Origin: Hypholoma sublateritium FD-334 SS-4
Taxonomy: Eukaryota > Basidiomycota > Agaricomycetes > Agaricales > Strophariaceae
DNA length: 64,000 nucleotides
NCBI GenBank assembly: GCA_000827495.1
Contig: KN817548.1
Span: 280,429 to 344,428 of the forward strand
Reading direction: 5' to 3'
Shown in pieces: positions 1 to 11,359 of this stretch. Each line of letters starts with the position of its first letter. Position 1 is the first letter of the stretch. The notes under the pieces are model-generated. The model made no database searches, was not told the origin of the DNA, and saw only the letters and a program-made list of their open reading frames with translations. The position numbers and the translations under genes are program-made.

Positions 1-49
1 GTAAGATACTATTTTGATCATATTGAGCATTACATTAACACTTCTTTAG

Positions 50-721
50 GGCACACCGCCCTTCATGTCTCTCGAGGCTTTGAAGCCTTCCCCAGACGGT
101 CACTTTCGGCACCATCCTGGCCATGACTTGGAATCGCTCNTACACACTATGTTGATCATATGCACCTATACGAACGGGCCCGGCGGCAATCTACGCGAAT
201 ATGTCAAACCTGAAAGAGATGACAATCTAATCAAGCTCGGTGAATGGTTCGGTGCTCCCACTCGACAGAAGTTGGTTGAGGCCAAAACACTCACTCTCGA
301 AGCATTCAACAGCTTCATCCAGCCACATCTCCCTGAATATTGGCAGGATTTCGGGCCGTTTTTACAGAGCTTGATTGATGCGACATGGGATAAGCAGCGG
401 CTCTACGAAGCNAATAATATTGCAACACATGAATCATACCGCAATATTCTCAAGAATGCACTCAACAAGTATACTGCCGAAGAGAAGAAGGAGCTCTCTG
501 TTTACGCTTNGTATCCCAAATCGAAGCGCATAATCAGTGATATCNTGTTACGACAGTCAAAGCGGTTGCGCACAATCAATGATCAAGATCTGGCCGTGGA
601 GAGCGCAGAGTTGTTGCCTCGGAGGAGTCAATCCGAATTTCTTGAACAATACAAGGAGTCCGTCGAGAGGCCTGTAAATTCCTCATCGATTGCCCAAGAT
701 GACTCGGAACAGATGAATTAG
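50..721 (+). CDS. FunK1-type protein kinase, C-terminal part (partial, 5' end outside window)
   Basis: The window opens inside an intron (GTAAGA at base 1, acceptor AG at 48-49). The exon then reads in frame from base 50 to the TAG at 719-721, about 223 residues. The first residues GTPPFMSLE are the activation-segment end of fungal-type FunK1 kinases, where PFMS.E takes the place of the APE motif. HDLESL follows, as in the helix F region of this family. The remainder is helical, ending in a polar tail rich in S, E and Q. The catalytic loop and DFG would lie upstream of the window, so activity cannot be judged. Four N bases fall in it (140, 412, 510, 545) and give unknown residues. FunK1 kinases are multicopy in mushroom-forming fungi; their substrates are unknown. 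The family call is fairly sure, the function is not. Confidence 0.75.
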   Translation, partial: GTPPFMSLEALKPSPDGHFRHHPGHDLESLXHTMLIICTYTNGPGGNLREYVKPERDDNLIKLGEWFGAPTRQKLVEAKTLTLEAFNSFIQPHLPEYWQDFGPFLQSLIDATWDKQRLYEXNNIATHESYRNILKNALNKYTAEEKKELSVYAXYPKSKRIISDIXLRQSKRLRTINDQDLAVESAELLPRRSQSEFLEQYKESVERPVNSSSIAQDDSEQMN

Positions 722-958
722 TAGGTTTGGTAGTATACCCCACTGCCGTCATCTATGTTGCCCGAATATTCTCTCTTCGCATCGCTTGTGGTTTCCCCCC
801 CTACTTTGTACATACTCTACTGCATTTTGTCTTCTGTACAGTGTATATGGTGCGTCTTAGCACTGTATTTACCTGTCATGCTATTTGTACCTGTCAATGC
901 CAATATGATTATGTCATGCTTCCTTACTTGTTCAAGTTCTTTCTCCTCAACCGTGACC

Positions 959-2925
959 ATGAATACAGCGATGGCGGGTTTCGAACCCCATATTCGCGGT
1001 CCAGTTCCCACTTCTACTCTGCCAGCCATATTTCACGCTCCCAATCCTCTGAACACTTCGCACGTCAATCATTTCCCNCCCACATCAAGTATCGAAACTA
1101 TGGATGGCTCGATCTATTCTAGACCTTACAGCCTCNAGAGTGGTGGATCGAGGACGGTATGTACATCCCTTCTGCAATATAACTAGGTTAATATTGTTTA
1201 TTCCCCAGAGCTGGTCTTNGGCAGAGATGAGTTGGGNGCGACATGGTGCAAACGCATCAGAGGATATCCTCCGGCGGGAGAACANGGAACTTTCGAAACA
1301 AGTGTCTATTTTACAGGCGAAGTTCGAGACCTTACAGTATGTTCTCTTAAATACTAACTGCTTTCTCTAGCTAAACTTTTATTAGGGCGGCATATAATCT
1401 TTTACTAGAACNAGTGCCCAATCAAGCTCAGGTCGAGCTTCCAAAGTTAGCTCGTGAAGATTACATGCAAATCGACTTCTGGTTCAAGCACCAGTGGATC
1501 TCATCNTCNGCCAANCGTGTTACTGATGTATCCGAGAAAGCCGGCAACGAAAACGACAACGACAANGGCAACGATAATGATAACGAAGANGAAGACGTAG
1601 AGGGCAACGTAGAAAATGACCAATTACGACCCGTATCTCCTGCTCCAGGTACCCNACGTGGCCAAGGCCGCTCTCGCGCCGGGATAAATGTTTCAATGTG
1701 TTACATACAGAATAAGGATGGTCAAGTTATNGATGGCCACCGCGCACGAGAAATCCGCATCCACGCTCGCGCAGTTTTCGTTGGCTTTGCTCTGAAAGGA
1801 GAACCATTTGCATCATGGGGAGACGCTGATGCTGCGAGCCGCAAAGTATTCTACACAGAGATGAGTACCCGCTTTGAGGAGCTGCAGTACTGTGACCTAG
1901 ATTGGAAGGCCGAACAGATTGCGATCGACACGTATCCCGGATGGAAAGTGACCTGGCTAAAGAAGCAGAAAAAAGTAGCAGCCGATCAGCAAAATAGGAC
2001 AAAACGAGCTCGTCAAGGGTCTGCTGCCGACAAACCTGATTCAAAACGTACTAAGGCCATAGAATTCTCGTCAGCATCGTCAGCGTCACCTGTTCCTGAA
2101 GTCTCTCAGGTAGGTCTCGATGCTCTAATATAACAATCTCTAATGAATGTCGTCAAATAGCAATCGGTTCCAACTGTCAACATAATACCAAATACTCCGG
2201 CCAGAATTGTACCAGGCATTGTGAGTCATTGTAACCTGTCTACTGCTTTCATATGTTCATTGGATGCATTTCAATGTACAGGACGTCGAACAGCAAGTCC
2301 CCCCCAAGCCTTATCACAACTTCTTGGTATTTTTCATATATTTATGCACANTATGGTACTAATTCAAACTGAAGATCAGGAATCCTCTTTCAAATGGTAA
2401 CACCACATTCACGGCTGCCTCTATGCTGCCAGCAGAACAGTTGATGCCCANAAATCCTGCCAATATCGTTGGCTTGCACCCTCAGCAACCATTCGAGCAA
2501 AACNCTACTCAACCCGTCTTCGGAAATCCTATGATACTGGCNGCCCAACCTGCGCAGAATCATCTGCCTCCTCCTCCTGCAAAACGGTCTCGTACGGGTG
2601 CAACAAAGATGCGACCTAGTAAGACGAGTGTCACACCAAGGTAATGTATAATTCTATTCTATAACTTACTTACTCTGATGATATAACTATTTGAGGAACC
2701 TGTGCGCCCTCGAATGGATCGTTTCAAATCCCAAAGGAACGACTGATGAATTCAGTGCCTATTATGATGGCCTCCCCGCGGAGGACAAACAGGTCAGTAA
2801 ATTTTTGGACACCATGATGCTTATCTGACATTGATAAATTCCTTTAGAAATGGGAAAAGCTGTCAGTTGAGGCTAAGGAGTCGGGGAAGACTCCTGGCGA
2901 GCGCGTCATGGGGCTGCAGTCGTGA
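959..2925 (+). CDS. Hypothetical protein of an expanded basidiomycete family (8 exons, about 531 aa)
   Basis: Eight exons join in frame: 959-1156, 1209-1336, 1386-2109, 2161-2220, 2282-2326, 2375-2640, 2696-2792 and 2848-2925 (TGA). All introns are GT-AG and about 47-61 bases long. The protein has a polar N-terminus, a short coiled coil (RREN.ELSKQVSILQAKFE), and a 'DYMQIDFWFKHQWIS' segment followed by an acidic D/E/N tract. A core region contains 'RAREIRIHARAVFVGF', 'YTEMSTRFEELQ' and 'NWKAEQIAI'-like 'DWKAEQIAIDTYPGW', then a basic K/R region, a proline-rich stretch and a short helical end. I recognise the core as a recurrent multicopy protein of polypore genomes without assigned function. 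The coiled coil plus basic region could suggest nucleic-acid or protein binding, but that is only inference. Seventeen N bases lie in or between these exons. The start codon is the first ATG of the conserved frame. Confidence 0.65.
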
Positions 2926-4476
2926 ACCTATTTCTGTCCAACATCATATACTTATTTGTCGTTTGATACATAATATATTGCGAATTTGATAGAAATAGAT
3001 GTACTTAAGATTTATTTCGGCTGTATCAAGCCCATTTCCAGCTATTTATGCTCAATTCTGCCTGATTTCTTATATGACCACCTACGCAAGGATATTTCAA
3101 CGTAATTCAGACAAAATCAAATACCAATCAAATGACTATAAATTGCCATTTCTACACCGGCAGGGAGCCGCTTTTGACCGGGCTTGAGATTTAGAGGAGG
3201 CCTCCCGACTCCCCCTCTAGATTTTGAAACGTCAAAAGCTGTCAAATCGCCTTGATTAGTTTCCTTTTAGGGGATACGGCATGGCGGCAGACGCGTCATC
3301 GTTATGTTATGCCCCATATCTAGCCGTCGCTTGACCGCCACTGTGGCCACCACCATCTTCTATAGCTCTCCTCCTCTCCCTAAGTCTATCTCTGACACTC
3401 CTGTAGGTGCTAATATCTACACAAACTATTCCCTGTAAGTATAGTCCGTTCCAATTCCCTTGCCTTTGTGACCCTCAATAAGTACCCCCCTCCATTTTCC
3501 GTGCCACTAGCGCTGATTTTGCAATATAAGCTGACCTCTGTAACTTGATCGTTCTCCGTTGTCATATAAATTAATGCAAACCATTTCGTAGACTTCAGCA
3601 TCTTGTAGTACAGACCAGTGTACGGGATCCATTGAAATGAGCAGAGGACAGTGCAGCCTTATCAGATTCAAGATATTGTTGTCAAATCATAGAGTTTTCG
3701 CGTTATGGAAATTCATTTATTAATCCATGAAACTCCGACTGACGTCGCTTGAGGTGACACTTGAATATCAATTCAAGTTGGTGTTACGGAAAGTCACCCA
3801 TTATCATGGCTTGCGCTTATGCATCGCAATGATGACGTACATAGTCAAACGCGTTTTAAGTATGTATTTAGGGCTGCCCAGCCAGTGGAGCGCTGACTGA
3901 TTCGTGTCAAAGGCAGAAATGTAGGAGAATTCTTTTGATTATGCATCTGGTCAACATTCACATATATCTTAATCCGTTACCAATTTTGATGTTAGAACGA
4001 CACGATTTCACTGGCGATCTTCCGATGTTGTTGTACTACGCAGAATGGTTTTCTCAGAATTTTCTTAACATGGATGGGATCGACTGTCAAACATAAGATT
4101 ATCACTCTCTCTAAGTCATACCATGCCAAGAAGTTGATCAAGTGATTGGGCACTAACGCCAGTGTTGCGATGTTCAAGATGACTGCTGGGAGAGGGCCTG
4201 AGAAGGCTCGGACCAATTTAAACTGGATCATTTACCGAGGAAGACCGTGTGCGGCGCGAGAGAAATATGTTGTCTGGACGATGAAGAGGGATGATGTTCG
4301 CGCAGCCAAGAGTTTGCCAGCCGTTTGTAGCTTGAAGACGTACACATGGATAAAGATGGATGTCCACCTTGTATTTAAAGAAACACATGGATAACCGTTG
4401 CGCGGGTCCCCATTGCATTCTTAAAAGGCAGTGTCTGTATATCCATCAAGCTTATGACACAACGGACAACCTAGCC
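2926..4476. other. Intergenic, no supported gene
   Basis: This 1.5 kb holds only short frames without family resemblance or splice continuity. The exception in structure is the imperfect inverted repeat at 3170-3239, listed separately. The right end is the 3' flank of the peroxiredoxin gene. Confidence 0.6.
3170..3239. repeat. Imperfect inverted repeat, about 70 bases
   Basis: GCTTTTGAC at 3170-3178 pairs perfectly with GTCAAAAGC at 3231-3239. Just inside, a 14-base arm ending TTTAGAGG faces an arm beginning CCTCTAGA; 10 of 14 positions match and the four mismatches are all transitions, which wobble pairing would tolerate. It could be the remnant of a small foldback element or a transcript hairpin. 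Nothing decides between these. Confidence 0.5.
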
Positions 4477-5270
4477 TCAGAGAGACTTGAGGACGGCCTC
4501 TGCGCTGGTGACAGTTACATTCGGCGGCGCGGCCTCGACGAACGCAGACACGACTTTGTTGTCCTCCGTGACGATGGTGAAACGCTGTCGGCACGAGCAT
4601 CAGCGAGTACCGTGCCGCTTGAAAGTGATTACAACGATACCTTGGACCGCAGCCCGCCGAGGAGCGGGGTAGCATCGAAGGCCAGCCCGAGAGCGCGCAC
4701 GAACGCGCCTTGGTCGTCGGCTATGAAGTGGATGGCTTGACACAAATGTCAGAACATGAGCTGTGGGACACGCCAGCGGCACGCACGCGTTCCCTCAGGC
4801 GCGAGGTGCGCTTTCCATGCCCTGGAGATTTATTCGTCAGTATCACGCGACAGTCTAATCACAGCAAGTGGATAGGTAGGTGAGGTTGTCGCTCACTTCA
4901 TAACGAATACGTCGTTCACCGCAAAGACGTAGATCGCAGACACGCCTTTCGCCTTGAACTCATCGAAGGCGCTGATGAACCCCGGCAGGTGCGCGTTGCA
5001 AGGCGTGGTGAACGCGCCAGGGACACCGATCTGGCGATCAGAGTCAGCCTTGGTATACTGAAAGCAACACGCATAATTCTGCACTCGCAGGGACGAGCAA
5101 CTCACGAGGATGTTCTTGCCGATGAGAACCAGCGGCGTGGACGCATCGGGCGCGTCTTCCTTGACCTTGCAGGCGGGAATCTCGGCACCTGGGCTGATCT
5201 GGCTGTGGGTAAGTACAGAGGTGGCGACGCTGTGAGCGGCGTGGGCGATGGATGCGATGGCGGATGCCAT
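4477..5270 (-). CDS. Peroxiredoxin, type II (Prx5/Ahp1 class), 178 aa
   Basis: Thioredoxin-fold peroxidase that reduces H2O2 and alkyl hydroperoxides using a reactive cysteine. Five exons on the minus strand: 5106-5270, 4897-5030, 4787-4821, 4641-4735 and 4477-4584. Together they give an unbroken 178-residue protein of the expected length. The peroxidatic motif P-x3-T-x2-C reads PGAFTTPC with Cys66. Cys34 (IPACKV) sits 32 residues upstream, matching the resolving-cysteine spacing I recall for yeast Ahp1. KAWKAHLAPEGT, IADDQGAF, LGLAFDATPLLGG and the Arg after RSK are further family landmarks. No signal peptide is evident, so it is probably cytosolic, though some homologues are peroxisomal. 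The start is the ATG giving MASAIAS. A strong-context upstream ATG overlaps it (see 5044-5313). The call is firm; the symbol is left empty because fungal naming varies. Confidence 0.93.
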
Positions 5271-5313
5271 GATAGATTGCGTAGGTGCAGTGAGGACGAT
5301 GGAGACCAGCCAT
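5044..5313 (-). promoter_or_regulatory. Overlapping upstream reading frame of the peroxiredoxin gene
   Basis: An ATG at 5313-5311, with A at -3 and G at +4, lies 43 bases upstream of the peroxiredoxin start in a different frame and would run 89 codons across it. If the transcript starts upstream of 5313, scanning ribosomes would meet this ATG first. Whether it is transcribed depends on the unknown start site. Confidence 0.35.
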
Positions 5314-6049
5314 TCTTATTCTGTGTGGATGATAATCACACCATCAGGATCCAGCTGCCACGTTCATTTTGGAAACGCTAAAATGTCTCCCTCTGGCGCG
5401 AAGAATGGTAGATAAGCTAGGAGACCCAACAACCCTGGAGGATGCGGGCATTTAAAAAATTCCTCGCGTTATGGCGAATTTAGGGCGAGTTTTCGATTTT
5501 TGCGTAAAATCATGCGGTATGCAGATTATGAGATCGACTGTCATCTAATATTTCGTCTGAATAGAATAGTCATTCATCTTACGAAGAGCGTTTTGCAAAG
5601 GGAGATAGTTCACACCTGTACACTGACAACAAGTCAGGGGATTGATTAAGGTGATCGGCGACGGAACTCACTAATGGTGGATTTGTATGGTTTACCAATC
5701 GAATGGCTAGGTCGAGTGCAGCGAAGATCATGGTCAATGGAATATATCGGTTTTACGCCTTCTGGCGGTCTCGCCACATCCAGTGAAAAGTACGTACGAG
5801 CGAAAGTTCAGTCACATCGCACTGGATGGGCAAAGGTTGGTCAATGTTCTTGATTGCAAAACCTGGCGACGCATTTTTCTAGACAATTTCAGGATGAATG
5901 ACAAGATAATCAAAATCTGCAGGATGATTCAAAGTGACGTTTAGATGTGCTGAAAGGTGGCATTGATAAGGAGCAAAAAGACTGCGATGAGAATACTGCG
6001 ATGAGACAAACAAATAAAGTAAAGGGGTAAGCAGAGGGAATATGCATAA
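5314..6049. other. Intergenic between peroxiredoxin and Eaf3
   Basis: It contains the peroxiredoxin promoter side and the 3' flank of the Eaf3 gene, both minus strand. I see no TATA box at a usual distance and no coding frame I can support. Confidence 0.55.
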
Positions 6050-7457
6050 TCACGACCTAACGATATTCTGATAATTTAAGGGCGTACTCTCGTACTCTCG
6101 CTGGAATATCCTGTCTTTCTCTTTCACCATCCACCTGCGGCGAAGGACAACCAAGTGAGCACAGAGATATCGCGAGGAGACAGAAGAAGGCTTACACCAT
6201 CAGTTCATTCGAGTAATCGCGAATGAGGCTCACGGATTCGGCATCGAGGGAAGTTTGCGCGATCATTTGGGGGAGGCTCACTGGGGTGCCCGTCAAGGAG
6301 GGCAAGTTGGAAAGTGGGGGGTTTACACACCCAGCATCCGCAGAAGGTGCTCTGCGCCATATATAAGGCTCATCTCCTTCTCCTGCCCGACGATGACTTT
6401 CGGCCCCGTCCAGTATTGTCGCCTGACATGCGCATATTGTGCGCGTTCGAATCGATATAGCAGATTGCTTCCAAGGGCTCGATCAAAATAGCACTGCAGA
6501 CCGTCTACAACCGTTTGGATGACCAGGGCGGGTTCTTTCAGACTGGATGGGGCAGTCATCCTTAGAGGGGTCATGCATGGGCAGAAAAAGTACTTACTGA
6601 GGTGGCTTTGTTGTCCTCACATATTCGGCAAACTGTCCCAGAACTTCAACGACGTTCGGCTGCCGTGGCAATGTCACAAGCTAAAAATTCGCATGTTGGC
6701 AAATGCGTGCTAGAGTGGGAGGTTGGAAAGGCGTACTTGGTTGTTTTTCGTCACCGCCTCCCAGTCATCGACCAGGATCGTTTTCAGGATCTCTGGGACT
6801 GCGAGTTTCATGTCGGGTTTCTTGTTGTGTTCATCCTAGAAGAACGGCGGCGAAAACAGGGAGGTACGTCAGACTTCGCCCAGCGCGAAGGGAAAGAACG
6901 AACCCACCTCCTCCCGAGCGCGCTTCGTCCCACGGGTGCCATCCTTCCGTGCGCCCGCCCTCGTACTGATGCTTTCCTTGCTCATACCCGCGACGGCCTT
7001 ACTCTGCGCCTTGGTCGTCGTTGATCCGCCATGCACGCTGGCGGTGTTGTTCTGCTGGAGATTCTTCTGCAGCGCAAGATTGCCCTCCGTGATCTTGAGG
7101 AGGCGGTTCGCGGGGACCCACTCATCCCACCTGTCAAGGGATTGTGTCAGTGTGTTGGTGCGCATCCTGGCGCCCAGGGAAAATGTGGCCTGGCTGCGCT
7201 AGGTCTCGCATAAGTGGAGTATTGGGACGCAGGCGGCGGCGCGGAATGGAAGGGCGGAGAGAGATGCGGGGCACGTACGTTTGCTTCCAGCCTTTGTAGT
7301 GAACGAGGTAGTGCGGGCCCACAACCCCCGTCGTCGTCGACGTTTCATCGTAGGTTTTGGTTTTCAGCACCTTGGCCTCATAGATTAACGGGCCATGGTA
7401 GCACAGAACGCGTTCTTGCGCATTGTATATGGGTGACGATACTGTCGTGGATGCCAT
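6050..7457 (-). CDS. eaf3: Eaf3/MRG15 chromodomain protein, 327 aa
   Basis: Chromatin reader shared in fungi by the NuA4 acetyltransferase and the Rpd3S deacetylase, where its chromo barrel binds methylated H3K36. Seven exons: 7279-7457, 6908-7130, 6737-6835, 6598-6680, 6331-6560, 6196-6280 and 6050-6134. They sum to 984 bases, in phase throughout. Residues about 10-90 form the chromo barrel (ERVLCYHGPLIYEAKVL, HYKGWKQTWDEWVPANRLLK). A basic, Ser/Ala-rich linker follows with KRARE. The MRG domain begins near 135 (LVDDWEAVTKNNQ; LPRQPNVVEVLGQFAEY) and continues to SLIRDYSNELMVWMVKEKDRIFQREYE near the end. Length matches fungal Eaf3. It is divergently arranged with the Rua1-like gene, about 1 kb between starts. 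Identification is firm from both domains. Confidence 0.95.
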
Positions 7458-8498
7458 GGAGGACTGAGATCCGACGCGCGATAAGAATAACGCGAATGAA
7501 AAGGCGGCGAGAGGCAGGTCCTGACAAGAGGGACGAAGTTGCACTGTTACAAAATCTTCGAACAGTTAGTAACGGCGGTCTGTTAAACCATAGATATAAA
7601 CTACTCACAGAAGTCAGAGATTGCTGTGTTTGAAGGGGACGAATCTCGGGTATTATGTGTCAAAGGAAAACAGGATGATGATGGTGAAAGGCAAAACGGA
7701 ACTATGGCCGTCGGAGTTGCGTACAATTCCATTTCAAGCAGTCGTCCCTGTGGCTCAAACTCAGACACCGACGGCCACCTCGTCGCACTCCTCGTCTTTC
7801 GCGAATCGCTTCAAACTCTTGCTTCTACTTGGAAAACCCTAGGCTACACCCGCCCGTCGTTTCATTGGCAAATATGCGAGATCTTGTGTCAAATTTTGCT
7901 CGAATCGAGTTCTCTGGCAGCAACTCGGGCATTCACTCCTCTTGGCCGTGCACGGTCTAGTTATGGCCAAATACGAAACCTCTTTCTATCTAATTCATGC
8001 CTCGAATTCTAATAAATTCTGTCCTTGTCGATACTCGTTAGAGCTGCAAATCCATCCCGACGATCCTTAGGAGGCTTTGGGTCGATCACGTATATAAGCC
8101 AACCTCACTCTCTACCATCTATTTCGCGGCTCAGAATTATCACCGTGTCTTCTACTACTCGCTTATCAACTTTCTGGATTATTGGCGGCTTCTTTTCTCT
8201 GTCTCTTCAGTGCCTATTGAATCTCTGCTATTGAGTGACCACGGTGTAGTTTGTGGTCGAATCTTACAAGTAGTCTGAGACTGGGAAAATTTCTCAACCC
8301 AAACGAGCTACAAGGATTCGTACCAGACTTTATATTTGCCTTTCAAACAAAAGTCTGCCTTGTCTGGTACCTTGCTGAAGACTGTCTGAGCGTCGTCTTC
8401 GACAGCGAGCAACCGTGGGAAGATGTCACTATAGGGTCCGTGCACAGATGCGGTAAAATCAGGAGGGGAATTGGGATTTTGGGGTGTTCTCTTTGACC
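7458..8498. other. Divergent promoter region, Eaf3 / Rua1-like
   Basis: About 1 kb between two divergent starts. Short frames occur but lack family resemblance. The right part has a TATA box at 8091 and a pyrimidine-rich tract just after it, which would make a long 5' leader (about 370 bases) for the Rua1-like gene. Confidence 0.6.
8091..8097 (+). promoter_or_regulatory. TATA box of the Rua1-like gene
   Basis: TATATAA is followed by a CT-rich stretch, a common fungal core-promoter arrangement. Transcription would start near 8120-8130 and leave a leader of roughly 370 bases. Confidence 0.5.
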
Positions 8499-10790
8499 AT
8501 GTCGACTACCAATGCTGCCCTCGACTGGTTACTGTCTCTTTCTGCTACCTTTACTAGCTCTCCGATTCCTAATTCTGATCCTCCTGACTTTACTGACTGG
8601 CTGCAAGTCTCGCCGACGACGAGCTCACCAACAGCGGCGACCCTGGCGTCATCGCCGCCTCTCCAGAACATAACCTGCTCGTCTCGAATCAATCTACCTC
8701 AAGAAACTCAGGATCTCGGGTTACACTATCTCTACGATCTTTCTGGATACTTCAGCTCCGATATCAGCGCGACTTCAGGCAGTCAAAGCGGCCGCAGCGC
8801 TCGCGATGCAACTTTCTACGATGGCCTGTTTCCGGCTTCGGTTCAGCCGCTCATGTTCAGCGAACACCAGCGTATGGCATCTCTGGCATCGTCGACCGCA
8901 ACGCTTGTCAATACTCCTTCTCCGAGACCTCGTCCAATTACGGCCGGATCGACAGGCTTACTTCGGGAGGACCATTCTAAGTCGCCTTTCTTTCCTTCTG
9001 CGTTTTATTCACCTGCTACAAAATTCATCGAGGACCTTCAAAATGCTTCATTCGGATACGCTGATATGATACTCCCTACGCAGATGACTGCGGATATATC
9101 TCCGGTCGTGCGCGCGGCCGAGATGAAGGAGCGTCTTCTATCTGACGACAGACCGATTGTATCTAAATCGAAGGCGAAAAGAAGAGAAAAGAAAGCTCGG
9201 CGTCACAAACACAAAGAAGCCCCTCAGTCTTTTGCTCAGAGGCTTCGAGATATGGAACCTCGTTCTCACCAGCCTTTTGCCTCTGCTATGTTTGCGCAAA
9301 AAAAGTCAGAACTTCTGCTTCCTGTCGAACCATCTGCGATGGCACCGCCGGCTTCTATGCTTCCCGAAAATATGCTCTTGTCTCCCTGCCGGCTCAAAAT
9401 TGCGCGCCCTGCTTCCGTTCACCGCGAAACTACCCCACAGCTTCCTATTTTACCTGCTTTCATGTCAGATAATCCGACAACCGAAGGAAACCCCTTTTCG
9501 ACACCGCTCCATGCTCGGGCATCTGTCGAGCCGCTTTCGCCGCTGACTCCTCTCCCGTCTCGATATAGCTCTCCGAGCCAACTACCCCGACTTAAGATCG
9601 TCCTCAATCTCAAGCGCGAGCGTCCTATTGAAGATGAAATACCCGCAGTCCGGCGTAGCAAGCGTCCGCGCAGGGCCGTCGCCATTATCGATTCTCCTTC
9701 TCCTAGCCCGAGCCCAACCCCGCAGCGGTCACCCTCCGTCATGCAGGAGAGCTCTCCGGATCCCGACGACGAAAGGATCGCCTACGCTACCCGCACCCTA
9801 CCTACAACTATCGAAGTTTCGGACAATTTCTCGCTCTTCTACCGTCGTTTCCCTGCAAGTTCCTACTTCCAACCCATAAATGCAGCGTTTGTCGCATTTT
9901 TTACTCTTTCTTTACACTTTTTCTTACCCAAGTGCGCATTTTTAGTTCACCCTGCACTTTGTTCGAGGTGCCTCACCCTGGAGGCATCTATAACATTCCC
10001 CGCGGCGCGCTCGATCTCTACACCCCTCGCTTTGTGAAGGGAAAGGGCGTTGAGAAAGTCGGGCTCTGTCCGATCTGTATCGAACCACCCAGCCGAGGTG
10101 GTGAGAAGAAGAAACTGTGGCTCGCGATGAAGTTCTCTGCTTTCAAGTGGTACGTCGCCCAGGTCGCCTAAAACCCGCTTATTCTAAAATTAGATCATGT
10201 CGCCGTTTTCCAGAGTATCTTTGCCTTTCGCCTATGTGCATGTCTCATTTTTCTTTCAAGCTATCATATGCAATACGCGCATGGTAATTAACTTCTTTTC
10301 CATCCTCCTTCCTTATTTCTGCCTTCTCACGCACTATATCTACAGGAATTTCTGCTTCTACTGGGCGGCCTTTCTCGCCGCCTACTGCATTCCGTATTAT
10401 CCCAAGGATCAATCCTGGAAAGAAAGAGAAACTCCAGATTCAACAGGGAAAGTGCCACAAGTGCCAAAAATGGGTCGCTGTGGAGGGCATCAAGGACATG
10501 GAAAGCAAGGTGACGTTCTAGCTCGCTTGTTAGCGAACTGCATTACTGATAAATCCCACTACGTTCTGATAGGTTAAGGAACTATACTGGTGAGTATATG
10601 ATTATCAGGATATATCTCAAGGTTTTCGCTCGCTTCCCTCGACGTTACTGAATGATATTTGCGTAGGTGGAAGCATGCAGCGACATGCCACCAGGAATCG
10701 ACCCTGGAAGGGGAAGGCGACTACTACGAAGAGGACGACGTACTGGCTACGCTCCTCTCGCTTTCGACGGAGCCTGAAGACTCGGCGTAG
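8499..10790 (+). CDS. Rua1-like zinc-binding transcription regulator, about 639 aa
   Basis: The C-terminal 150 residues match the Rua1 C-terminal domain (named for the Ustilago maydis regulator of ustilagic acid synthesis). Landmarks are PHPGGIYNIPRGALDLYTPRFVKG, LCPIC, a YHMQYAHG helix, GRPFSPP, CHKCQKW and WWKHAATCH. The paired Cys and His would ligate two zinc ions. Exons: 8499-9886, 9946-10149, 10261-10283 (23 bases), 10346-10509, 10573-10589 (17 bases) and 10667-10790. The first 460 residues are Ser/Pro-rich and disordered, with basic patches (KAKRREKKARRHKHK; RRSKRPRR) that look like nuclear localisation signals. The start is the ATG in ACCATG at 8499. The exon 2 donor is ambiguous: GTACGT gives FKCYHM, and GTGGTA two bases earlier in the codon gives FNYHM. 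Targets are unknown. Confidence 0.85.
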
Positions 10791-11359
10791 CGCCGAACTC
10801 CAAAATCTCCACTGCGCCCCCGGGCGCCGTGCCTTCGTGGGTCGCACCGTATCCACGACGCATCACTCTCTTTCTAGTCTTATCCGCGAAATGCTTAGAA
10901 CTTCGGCTTGTTGCTCTCCTCCCCATCGCTGCCTCCATGTTTGTTATGTTATTGATGTATTTAATTTGTTGAACGATTAATGTAGATGCAAAAGGATCAT
11001 CCATAGAATTTAAACCCGTCAATGCGATTACTGTTTTCTGGCGTTCCGAAGGGATAAGCAGAACAATGGCCAGGAAAACTTGGTATACAACGTCCGAAGT
11101 GTGCGACATCGGAGTGTGGAACATCGGCCATATGGGGGAGATGGTTCGAAGTGCCACTCTAGCAACAACAGCAACGCTTGCCACTGGACCTTGAATTCTA
11201 CCCTGTTCTCTCCTGTCTCCGCCACCGCGACATAACATTTGTGTGTCCCTCGTGCAGAAGTTCGATTTTGGGGTAAATTCAATGCCTAGCCAATATTTTA
11301 TACGCTCTGATCAAATTCCACTTTGTGGTTTAGACAATATCAAGCCCTGCCATATGGAA
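10791..11359. other. Intergenic, no supported gene
   Basis: 3' flank of the Rua1-like gene and 5' flank of pseudokinase 1. A long minus-strand frame here has no coding-like composition or homology that I recognise. Confidence 0.55.

Noticed and set aside
970..1005. GGGTTTCGAACCCC resembles a tRNA T-arm/B box
   Set aside because: No T stem of five pairs, D arm or acceptor stem forms on either strand, and the bases lie in the first exon of the 8-exon gene.
8484..8498. Earlier start for the Rua1-like gene
   Set aside because: The codon at 8484 is GTG; the first ATG in a good context is at 8499.
10747..11238. 163-codon minus-strand frame after the Rua1-like gene
   Set aside because: It overlaps the last Rua1 exon in antisense and has no family features.
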